DNA from: Methanoculleus sp.
GTDB lineage: Archaea > Halobacteriota > Methanomicrobia > Methanomicrobiales > Methanoculleaceae
Reading direction: 5' to 3'
Length of the DNA stretch: 64,000 nt
NCBI GenBank assembly: GCA_018433835.1
Contig: JAHDQM010000043.1
Coordinates: 16,456 to 80,455 of the forward strand
This document shows, piece after piece, positions 26,574 through 34,749 of this stretch. Made by a program: the position numbers and the translations under genes. The notes under the pieces are model-generated. The model searched no databases. It worked only from the letters and a program-made list of their open reading frames with translations, and had not been told where the DNA came from. Numbering within the stretch: position 1 is the stretch's first letter; every line of letters begins with the position of its first letter.

Positions 26574-27072
26574 GCTCCATCCCCTGTTTGATGTTCGAGC
26601 CAGTTTGTTCCGGAGCAGATAGGCCCGGAACGGATGGTCATTCCCGGACGAGGCACGAAGCACGTACGTTCCGTACCTGTCGGGACACAAATCGCGCGTT
26701 CAACAGCTTTTCGTCAGGTGATGGGATGCTTCATCCGCATCTACATAAACATAGTGATGAAATCACGACCGGCAGGTCGGCACTGTAGTGCGGAGGGGGC
26801 TCCACTCGCATCCTACCAGAACCGCTCCATCCGGCTCTGCTGGTTGTTCGATTGTCTCTCTCCTCCTTACTCTTCCTTGCCGGGCGAGTTATACCGGGAC
26901 GGGAGACCCTGTGTTCCCGTGCCCGTACGATAGATATTAAAGAGCGAAGGAGGATCACGAGCCGCCGAGGCACAATGGGGATCAGAGGATCGTGATGGAT
27001 GATATGGGCTTCGTGTATATCCCCGGCGGCAGAGCAGGCCGCACCGGGGACTCCCCCACGGGGATGATAAGT
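26574..27072. promoter_or_regulatory. Divergent control region of sugar-porter and phosphohexomutase genes
   Basis: These 499 bp separate two divergent carbohydrate genes. Candidate TATA elements include gatattaaag at about 26932-26941 on the plus strand. A ribosome-like gaggatcgtg at 26985-26994 precedes an in-frame ATG (26995) that would lengthen the mutase by 26 residues. No other gene is seen. Confidence 0.4.
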
Positions 27073-28434
27073 ATGGGAGCGATCTTTCGGGCATACGATA
27101 TCCGGGGCGCATACCCGGACGAGCTTGATGAGGACATGGGCCGCCGGATCGGTGCCGGTTTCGTCAGGCTCCTGCACGCAGAGGCGATCGTCGTCGGGCG
27201 GGACATGCGGCTCTCCTCGCCGTCACTGACCGAAGCCTTCATCGAGGGGGCGCTCTCTGCCGGAGCGTCGGTGACCGATATCGGGATGGTGAGCACGCCG
27301 CTCCTCTACTATGCCATCATCGACGGCAAGTTCGACGGAGGTGCCATGGTAACGGCATCGCATCTGCCCGGTCGGATGAACGGGTTCAAACTCTGCCGCG
27401 AGAACGCGATCCCGCTCGGCGGGGATCGAGACCTGCCAGCACTGGAACGTCTGGTCGGGAAATCGCCACCTGTTCCGCCACGGCCTATAACCGGCAAGTA
27501 CCGCCGGCTCTCCGCAATGGAACGTTATATCGAGATGCTCCTTTCGTTCGTCCGGTCGGGCCCGCCGCTCAAGATCGTCGTCGATGCCGGCAACGGCATG
27601 GCCGGGCCGGAAGTCCCCCGCATCGCGGCGAGGGTCCCGGAATGGACGTTTACCTTCAGGGACATCGAACCCGACGGCAGGTTCCCCGACCATATCGCGA
27701 ATCCCCTGATCCCCTCGACGACCCTTGAGTTGCAGGCTGCGGTACTGAACGAGCAGGCCGATATCGGCGTCGCATTCGATGGGGACGCCGACCGATGCGG
27801 GTTCATCGACGAAGAGGGGAATCGCGTCCCGGAAGATCTGGTGACGGCGCTTATCGCCGAGGCGTTTTTACAGCGCCATCCCGGGGGAACGATCCTCTAC
27901 GACCTCCGATCGAGCCGCGTCGTCCCGGAGACGATCGTGAGGCTCGGAGGGAAGGCTGTGCGGTGCAGGGTAGGCCATGCGTTTATCAAGGCACAGATGC
28001 GCGAGGAAGAGGCTTTGTTCGCGGGAGAGCTCTCCGGGCACTACTATTACCGCGATACCGGCTACACCGACAACGCCGTGATGACGATGATCCGGATGCT
28101 CAACCTCCTCTCCGCAGAACAGGAACCGCTCTCCCGCCTGGTCGCACCGCTGAAGAAGTACGCGTCGACGGGCGAGATTAACATCCGGGTGACGGACAAG
28201 GACGCCGTCCTTGCCGGCCTTGAGGAACGCTACGGCGACGCGGGGATCGATCACCTCGACGGCCTGACGATCGATTACCCGTCGTGGTGGTTCAATATCC
28301 GCCCCTCTCACACCGAACCCGTCCTCCGGCTCAACCTGGAGGCGGAAGACGCCGGTGCCGTCGCAGCAAAGCGGGAAGAGGTGTTTGCACGCATAACAGC
28401 GATCGATCCCGGGATGCGGCGCGCAGCCTCCTGA
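27073..28434 (+). CDS. Phosphomannomutase/phosphoglucomutase (phosphohexomutase)
   Basis: A 453-residue alpha-D-phosphohexomutase that moves phosphate between C1 and C6 of glucose or mannose. Seen: opening FRAYDIRGAYP, catalytic serine S96 in TASHLPG, the metal loop FDGDADRCGFID (about 237) and the phosphate-binding RPSHTEPVLRLNLEAE near the end. The serine loop is TASHLP where most relatives have TASHNP. The product of glucan phosphorylase, glucose-1-phosphate, is a natural substrate. ATG 27073 matches the family start; 26995 and 27064 are in-frame alternatives. It leads a same-strand run with GAPDH and PEP synthase. Confidence 0.9.
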   Translation: MGAIFRAYDIRGAYPDELDEDMGRRIGAGFVRLLHAEAIVVGRDMRLSSPSLTEAFIEGALSAGASVTDIGMVSTPLLYYAIIDGKFDGGAMVTASHLPGRMNGFKLCRENAIPLGGDRDLPALERLVGKSPPVPPRPITGKYRRLSAMERYIEMLLSFVRSGPPLKIVVDAGNGMAGPEVPRIAARVPEWTFTFRDIEPDGRFPDHIANPLIPSTTLELQAAVLNEQADIGVAFDGDADRCGFIDEEGNRVPEDLVTALIAEAFLQRHPGGTILYDLRSSRVVPETIVRLGGKAVRCRVGHAFIKAQMREEEALFAGELSGHYYYRDTGYTDNAVMTMIRMLNLLSAEQEPLSRLVAPLKKYASTGEINIRVTDKDAVLAGLEERYGDAGIDHLDGLTIDYPSWWFNIRPSHTEPVLRLNLEAEDAGAVAAKREEVFARITAIDPGMRRAAS

Positions 28435-28512
28435 TCGACTTTGGGGGTGGTGAGAGCAAGATACTATATACGCCCGGGATCAGGAACCCTTTTCCGGCAA
28501 GGGGGATGCGGC

Positions 28513-29526
28513 ATGAAAAAGGTTGCAATCAATGGATTTGGGCGTATCGGGCGGATGGCTCTCTCCAATTACCTGACCGACCCGCCGGGCAACATCGAGA
28601 TCGTTGCGGTCAACGATCCGAAAACGCCTGAGGTACTCGCCTACCTGACGAAGTATGACTCGGTGCACGGAAGAGCGCCCTTCCCGGTCGAGGCGGGGCC
28701 GGATCGCCTCCTGTTCGGGCCGCGGGAGGTTGCCGTGCTCGGCGAGCGGAACCCCGCCGCCCTTCCGTGGAACGATCTCGGCGTGGACCTGGTACTCGAA
28801 TGCACAGGAAGGTTCACCGACAGGAACGACGCTGCAAAGCATCTGGAGGCAGGGGCGTCCCGGGTCATTATCAGCGCACCTTCGCACAACCCCGATCTGA
28901 CGGTTGTGCTGGGTGTCAACGAAGCAGCCTACGATCCGGAGAACCACACCGTCGTCTCAAACGCATCCTGCACGACTAACGCTCTGGCGCCAGCAGCAAA
29001 GGTGCTCAACGATGCCTTCGGTGTCGATCACCTGATGGCGACGGCGATTCACGCCTATACCGCCACCCAGGCACTGGTCGATAAGGCCGCAAAGAAGGTG
29101 CGCCGCGGGCGTGCCGCGGCGGTCTCCCTGATCCCGACGACGACCGGCGCCGCAATCGCCACCACGCGTGTCCTGCCGGAGCTTGCCGGGAAGATGGACG
29201 CGGTCGCGGTGCGGGCGCCCATTCCGGATGGATCGATCATCGATATCGTCGCAGAGCTGAAGCGGGAGGCGACCGCGGACGAGGTGAATGCAGCCATGAA
29301 AGCGGCTGCCGAGGGGCAGATGAAAGGCATCCTGTCGTACACGGAGGAGTACCTCGTCTCGGTGGATATCATCGGCGACCCGCATTCCGGCATCGTCGAC
29401 GGACTGTCCACCGGCGTTGTCGACGGGCGGATGGCCCGGGTCATGGTCTGGTACGACAACGAGTTCGGGTATGCCCGGCGGATGGTCGACCTCGCTTCGT
29501 ACATGGCATACCGGGATGAAGGATGA
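28513..29526 (+). CDS. gap: Glyceraldehyde-3-phosphate dehydrogenase, bacterial class I type
   Basis: A 337-residue phosphorylating GAPDH. It is the bacterial/eukaryotic class I enzyme, not the archaeal class II: opening VAINGFGRIGRMAL, nucleophile C153 in SNASCTTNALAP, general base in AIHAYTATQ, then RRGRAAAVSLIPTTTGAA, APIPDGSIIDI and the terminal WYDNEFGYARRMVDL. It interconverts glyceraldehyde-3-phosphate and 1,3-bisphosphoglycerate. The start has gggggatg 5 bases upstream. It sits 78 bp after the mutase and 40 bp before PEP synthase. A methanogen normally has a class II enzyme, so this is probably an acquired second GAPDH. Confidence 0.94.
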   Translation: MKKVAINGFGRIGRMALSNYLTDPPGNIEIVAVNDPKTPEVLAYLTKYDSVHGRAPFPVEAGPDRLLFGPREVAVLGERNPAALPWNDLGVDLVLECTGRFTDRNDAAKHLEAGASRVIISAPSHNPDLTVVLGVNEAAYDPENHTVVSNASCTTNALAPAAKVLNDAFGVDHLMATAIHAYTATQALVDKAAKKVRRGRAAAVSLIPTTTGAAIATTRVLPELAGKMDAVAVRAPIPDGSIIDIVAELKREATADEVNAAMKAAAEGQMKGILSYTEEYLVSVDIIGDPHSGIVDGLSTGVVDGRMARVMVWYDNEFGYARRMVDLASYMAYRDEG

Positions 29527-29566
29527 TACGCAGGCCGCACCGGCGGCACGGTAGGGGGAGTAGAGC

Positions 29567-32014
29567 ATGAAACAGGATGCAAAGTATATCCGCTGGTTCG
29601 AGGAGATCAGAAACGAAGATGTTCCTCTGGTCGGCGGGAAAAACGCCTCAATCGGCGAGATGTACGGTGAACTGACTGCGAAAGGCGTGAAGATCCCCGA
29701 CGGATTCGCCATCACCGCCGACGGATACCGGCACGTGCTGACATCCGGAGGAATACTCGACGACATGAAGTCTGCCATGGAAGGGCTGGATCGGAACAAT
29801 GTCGCCGATATTGCGAGACGGGGAAAACGTGCACGCGACCTCATCCTCGGGGCAGGCATCCCGGACGATCTCTGGGCCGAGGTGAAGACCGCGTACGATC
29901 TGCTCTGCGACGAGTACGGGCCGGATATTGATGTTGCGGTCAGGAGCTCCGCCACGGCTGAAGACCTGCCCACGGTATCGTTCGCCGGCCAGCAGGAGAC
30001 CTACCTGAATATCCGCGGCTACCAGGCATTGCGGGAAGCAGTGAGCAAATGCCTTGCCTCCCTCTTCACCGACCGGGCGATTGCATACCGGGTAGACAAC
30101 CATTTCGATCATTTCAAGGTCGCCCTCTCGGTCGGGGTCATGAAGATGGTGCGCTCGGACTTATCTTCGAGCGGGGTCATCTTCACGCTCGACACCGACA
30201 CCGGATTCCGGGACGTGATACTCATCACCGGGTCGTACGGACTTGGTGAGAATATCGTCCAGGGCGCCGTCAACCCCGACGAGTTCTACGTCTTCAAACC
30301 GACCTTCCGGAAAGACTTTCGGGCGCTTGTCCGGAAGAATCTCGGCGATAAAAAGATGAAACTGATCTACGGCCACGGCGGGGCAAAAGAGGTGACCCGG
30401 AATGTCGAGGTGCCGGAGGCCGATCGGAAGAAGTTCTGTATCGGCGATGAGGATGTGCTGGCACTCGCCGGATACGCGCTCACCATCGAGGACCACTACT
30501 CAGAGAAATCCGGCAAACCGGTGCCGATGGATATCGAATGGGCGAAAGACGGCGAAACCGGGGAGTTGTTCATTGTACAGGCTCGTCCCGAAACGGTGCA
30601 GTCGCAGAAGACAGGGGATGTCCTGGAGACGTACCGTATGGACGAGCGAGGAACAGTCCTGGTTACGGGGAAGAGCATCGGTGATGCGATCGCCGCAGGA
30701 AAGGCTCGCGTCATCACCGATGTTTCCAAACTCTCCACCTTCAATCCGGGCGAGATCCTGATATCGGACACGACCACGCCGGACTGGGAGCCTGTGATGA
30801 AGACGGCCGCCGCCCTCGTGACCAATCGCGGAGGGAGGACCTCGCACGCCGCTATCGTCAGCCGCGAGCTCGGCATTCCTGCCGTCGTCGGCACGGGTGA
30901 CGCAACCGAGAAGATCCCGACCGGTACCGACGTGACGGTCAGCTGCGCCGAGGGCGAGGAAGGTTTTGTCTACGGCGGGACCCTGCGGTTCCACGTGGAA
31001 AAGACCAGCCTGAAGGACCTCTGGCGGCCGAGGACCGAGATGATGATGAACCTCGGGAACCCGGATGAGGCGTTCGGGCTTGCGATGATCCCGAACGACG
31101 GCATCGGGCTTGCCAGGATGGAATTCATCATCGCAAGTTACATCAAAGTCCATCCGATGGCGCTTATTCATCCGGAGAAGATCCAGGATGACGATGTCCG
31201 GCAGGCGATCGACGATCTCACCTTCGGGTATGAGGATAAAAGCGAATATTTTGTCGAAAAACTCGCACAAGGCGTCGGTACTATCGCAGCGGCGTTCTAC
31301 CCGAACCCCGTCGTCGTCCGCACGAGCGATTTCAAGACCAACGAATACGCGAACCTGCTCGGCGGAAAGTACTTCGAGCCGGAAGAAGCCAACCCGATGC
31401 TCGGTTTCCGCGGCGCGGTCCGGTATTACGACGAGCGCTACCGGGAGGGCTTTGCGCTCGAGTGCCGGGCGATGAAACGTGTCCGGGATGAGATGGGCCT
31501 TACGAACCTGATCATCATGATCCCCTTCTGCCGCCGGGTCGAGGAGGCGAAGAGGGTCATCGGGGAACTGGAGAAGAACGGTCTTCGGCGCGGTGAGAAC
31601 GGACTCCAGGTCTATCAGATGTGCGAGATACCGAATAATGTCGTATCGATCGACGAATTTAGTGAATTCTTCGACGGGTTTTCGATCGGGTCCAACGACC
31701 TGACCCAGCTGACGCTCGGCGTCGACCGTGATTCCGCGATCATCACGCAGGTGTTCGACGAGCGCGACCCGGGCGTCGAGAAGATGGTCGCCATGGCCGT
31801 TGACGGGTGCCGGCGGAACCATCGGCACAGCGGGCTGTGCGGCCAGGCGCCGAGCGACTTCCCTGAGTTCGCCGATTTCCTGGTAGAGCAGCGCATCAAC
31901 TCCATATCGGTCAACCCGGACACCCTGCTGAAGATCACGCTCCGGGTGGTGGAGATGGAGGAGCGGATGAAAGCAGAAAAAGAGGAGAGGAAGGTCGCAG
32001 CGGCACCCCGGTAG
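29567..32014 (+). CDS. ppsA: Phosphoenolpyruvate synthase
   Basis: An 815-residue pyruvate, water dikinase that makes PEP from pyruvate and ATP for gluconeogenesis. Domain order is complete: N-terminal ATP-grasp (VPLVGGKNASIGEMY, DVAVRSSATAEDLPTVSFAGQQET), swivelling phosphohistidine domain with H427 in GGRTSHAAIVSRELGIPAVVG, and C-terminal barrel with SIGSNDLTQLTLGVDRDS and catalytic C758 in HSGLCGQAPSD. Length is normal. A strong ribosome site gggggag precedes the ATG. With GAPDH and the mutase it links pyruvate to hexose phosphates. Its stop is 10 bp from the convergent proton ATPase gene end. Confidence 0.95.
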   Translation: MKQDAKYIRWFEEIRNEDVPLVGGKNASIGEMYGELTAKGVKIPDGFAITADGYRHVLTSGGILDDMKSAMEGLDRNNVADIARRGKRARDLILGAGIPDDLWAEVKTAYDLLCDEYGPDIDVAVRSSATAEDLPTVSFAGQQETYLNIRGYQALREAVSKCLASLFTDRAIAYRVDNHFDHFKVALSVGVMKMVRSDLSSSGVIFTLDTDTGFRDVILITGSYGLGENIVQGAVNPDEFYVFKPTFRKDFRALVRKNLGDKKMKLIYGHGGAKEVTRNVEVPEADRKKFCIGDEDVLALAGYALTIEDHYSEKSGKPVPMDIEWAKDGETGELFIVQARPETVQSQKTGDVLETYRMDERGTVLVTGKSIGDAIAAGKARVITDVSKLSTFNPGEILISDTTTPDWEPVMKTAAALVTNRGGRTSHAAIVSRELGIPAVVGTGDATEKIPTGTDVTVSCAEGEEGFVYGGTLRFHVEKTSLKDLWRPRTEMMMNLGNPDEAFGLAMIPNDGIGLARMEFIIASYIKVHPMALIHPEKIQDDDVRQAIDDLTFGYEDKSEYFVEKLAQGVGTIAAAFYPNPVVVRTSDFKTNEYANLLGGKYFEPEEANPMLGFRGAVRYYDERYREGFALECRAMKRVRDEMGLTNLIIMIPFCRRVEEAKRVIGELEKNGLRRGENGLQVYQMCEIPNNVVSIDEFSEFFDGFSIGSNDLTQLTLGVDRDSAIITQVFDERDPGVEKMVAMAVDGCRRNHRHSGLCGQAPSDFPEFADFLVEQRINSISVNPDTLLKITLRVVEMEERMKAEKEERKVAAAPR

Positions 32015-32024
32015 AGATGCACGC

Positions 32025-34469
32025 CTATCGGGAGAACCGTATCCCGCTATGGTCGATGACGTTGTACGTCCTGACCTTGATGAAATCCATGACCAGGAAT
32101 CCGATGAGCGCATAGAGCCAGACGAACCCTGCCAGATACCAGCCGATCGGCGTGACGAAGATGCCGTATACCACGATAAGGGTTGCAATGATCTTGGTGA
32201 CGATGGCCGACCAGAGCAGGGCCGATCCCGGCCTGATAGACCAGAAGGGTCCTCTCGTGCGGGTGACGAAGATGGTGAGGTGCCCGGCGACCGCGAGTTT
32301 CAGGAAGACGAGCGACTGAATGACCGGGAGGCTTAGAGCAAGCGGTCCCACTGCGAGATAGAGAAGGGCGAATGAAAAGACGAGCCCCACAAAGCCGAAG
32401 ATCGTGGAGAGGGTGAGGATCTCCCGCATCTTCCACTTTTCAGGGGATTTTGAGTAGACGACGTTGTCGTAGGCGATGGTCATGATCGGAATATCATTCA
32501 GGAGCGCCAGCAGCACGATCATGAGAGCGGTGATCGGGAAGAAGTTGAAGAGCAGAATGGAGAGGGTGACGAAGAAGAGCACTCGAATGGTCTCGGTAAT
32601 ACGGTAGATCACGTAGTGATTCATCCGCTGAAAGATCTTCCGGCTCTCTTTTATCGCATCGATGATAACCGAGAGCCCCGGCTTTGTGATCACGATTGAT
32701 GCTGCAGATTTTGCCGCATCCGTGGCGCCGGCAACTGCGATACCGACATCCGCCTTCTTAAGGGCGGGCGCATCGTTCACGCCGTCGCCGGTCATGCCGA
32801 CGATGTGTCCCCTGGACTGGAGGAGCGAGACAATCCGGTACTTATGTTCGGGGAAGACTTCAGCAAAACCGTCCGCCTTTTCCACGATCTCTCCCGCCTC
32901 GGTGTCATGCTCCTTGAGGAATGCATCGGCAGTGGCGATATCGGACTTCAGTTCCACTTCCCGCGCAATCTCTTTCGCGATCGCCACATGGTCGCCGGTG
33001 ACCATCTTGATATCGAGCCCCATCTCCTGCGCCGTCTTGATGGTGGCCGCCGAATCGTCACGGGGCGGATCGTACAGTCCAAGAACGCCGGCGTACGACC
33101 AGGCGTCGTCGGCGTTGCTCCTTGCCACGCCGAGCATGCGGAACCCTTTTTTCGCAAAGGTGGTCGAGAGCTCGTCGATGCGTTCTTCGAGACCTCTGCT
33201 CCCGCCCGTAAGTTTCAAGATCACCTGCGGCGCACCCTTTGCGACTTTGAAGCGGTTGCCGTCCGCATCCTCAATAGCGGCCTCCGTCCGCTTAACGACC
33301 GGATCGAAGGGTTTGAAGTTCAGAACCTTGTAGGCGGCGAGTTTCTTCTGCTGGTCCTTAGACTGCTCCGACGTGATGATCGCCATATCAATGGGGTCCT
33401 GATCCTCCTCTCTGGATGCGAGTACGGCGTCCAGCAGTACATCCTCCTTCGAGACGCCTTCGAACGGCACAATATCGGAGAGGGTGAGCCTGTTCTCCGT
33501 TATCGTACCGGTTTTATCGGAGCAGAGGATGTCGACCCCGGCCATCTCCTCAATGGCAACGAGTTTGCTGACGATGGCCTCTTTCCTGGCGAGCGCCACC
33601 GCCCCGACTGCCATGGTGATCGACAGGACGGCCGGCATCGCTGCAGGAATCGCCGCCACGATCAGGACGAGCGCGAACTGGAGCGTCTCAAGCAGGTTTT
33701 CCTGGCGGAAAATTGAGACGATGAAGGTGATGGAGACCAGGGCGATTGCAAGGACGATCAGATAATCCCCGATCTTAATAACAGCTTTCTGGAAGTGGCT
33801 GACCGTCGCCGCCTCCTGTGCGAGCCGGGCGGTTTTGCCGAAGAAGGTGTTCAAGCCTGTGGACACCACCAGTCCGGTCATTTCACCCTGCTTCACGACG
33901 GAGCCGGAATAGCCGACGTCTGAGAGATGTTTATCGACCGGCAGCGACTCCCCGGTCAGTGCGGATTCGTCCGCCGAGAGGTAATCCCCCTCGATGAACT
34001 TGAGGTCCGCGGGGACGACATCCCCTAACCGTACGCGGACGATGTCGCCGGGCACGAGTTCGCGTGCAGGCAGTTTCTGCCATGTGCCGTCGCGTAACAC
34101 ACGTGCCTCGAGCGCAAGCCGCTCCCTGAGCATCTCGATGGCGTTGCCCGCCTGGCGTTCCTGCCAGAAACCGACGATCGCGTTGATGAGGAGCAGTGAG
34201 GAGATGATCGCGAAGTCCTCCCAACGCTGAATGACGGCCGAGATGATCAGTGCGGCTTCGATCATCCACGGGATAGGGCCCCAGAAGTATCTCAGGAACT
34301 TGATGATCGGGTTCTCCTTCCTCTCGGGAATCTCGTTGTGACCGTACCTCTGAACGCGGTTTTGAGCCTCGGATTGGGTCAGCCCCTCCCGCCGGGATGA
34401 GAGAGTCTCAAATAAATCATCAATGGATCTGTCCCTGGCTTCTTCCGTCGTAATCTCCTGCCCGGCCAT
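32025..34469 (-). CDS. P3A-type plasma-membrane proton ATPase
   Basis: An 814-residue P-type ATPase of the fungal/plant proton-pump class, also known in some archaea. Seen: N-terminal LTQSEAQNRVQRYGHNEIPE, TGESLPVDK in the actuator domain, helix 4 VAAIPAAMPAVLSIT, phosphorylated D318 in SDKTGTITENRL, KGAPQVILKL in the nucleotide domain and MTGDGVNDAPALKKADVGIAV. Ten membrane segments are expected. It would expel protons and so energise proton-coupled uptake such as the sugar porter. It is convergent with ppsA and divergent from the phosphorylase gene. There is no autoinhibitory C-terminal extension. Confidence 0.94.
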   Translation of the reverse strand: MAGQEITTEEARDRSIDDLFETLSSRREGLTQSEAQNRVQRYGHNEIPERKENPIIKFLRYFWGPIPWMIEAALIISAVIQRWEDFAIISSLLLINAIVGFWQERQAGNAIEMLRERLALEARVLRDGTWQKLPARELVPGDIVRVRLGDVVPADLKFIEGDYLSADESALTGESLPVDKHLSDVGYSGSVVKQGEMTGLVVSTGLNTFFGKTARLAQEAATVSHFQKAVIKIGDYLIVLAIALVSITFIVSIFRQENLLETLQFALVLIVAAIPAAMPAVLSITMAVGAVALARKEAIVSKLVAIEEMAGVDILCSDKTGTITENRLTLSDIVPFEGVSKEDVLLDAVLASREEDQDPIDMAIITSEQSKDQQKKLAAYKVLNFKPFDPVVKRTEAAIEDADGNRFKVAKGAPQVILKLTGGSRGLEERIDELSTTFAKKGFRMLGVARSNADDAWSYAGVLGLYDPPRDDSAATIKTAQEMGLDIKMVTGDHVAIAKEIAREVELKSDIATADAFLKEHDTEAGEIVEKADGFAEVFPEHKYRIVSLLQSRGHIVGMTGDGVNDAPALKKADVGIAVAGATDAAKSAASIVITKPGLSVIIDAIKESRKIFQRMNHYVIYRITETIRVLFFVTLSILLFNFFPITALMIVLLALLNDIPIMTIAYDNVVYSKSPEKWKMREILTLSTIFGFVGLVFSFALLYLAVGPLALSLPVIQSLVFLKLAVAGHLTIFVTRTRGPFWSIRPGSALLWSAIVTKIIATLIVVYGIFVTPIGWYLAGFVWLYALIGFLVMDFIKVRTYNVIDHSGIRFSR

Positions 34470-34749
34470 GACGTCCCGGACACTCTCTTCGAACTCCCAT
34501 ATATAACTATAGTGGTCAGCCAGGGGAATGCAGTTACAGGTCTATCACCTCCATTTCCAGGTAAACAGTCGGATGAACCGCATGGCTGTCAGTACCAGCC
34601 TCACCGGGTCTGGATAGTATGTGGGTGAATGGCCTGCGATCAGGTTACCGTACCATACAGTCAGGCACTTCTGCACAAATCCTGCCTTCTCACCCCGGAA
34701 TGCAGGTGTGAGGACAACCGTTAAGTATGCCCCCCGGGAATCCGGGACC
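34470..34749. promoter_or_regulatory. Divergent intergenic region, proton ATPase and phosphorylase
   Basis: The 280 bp separate two divergent genes. Tatataactatag at about 34500-34512 is a TATA candidate for the ATPase. Open frames over this stretch on both strands do not resemble known proteins. No gene is supported. Confidence 0.4.
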
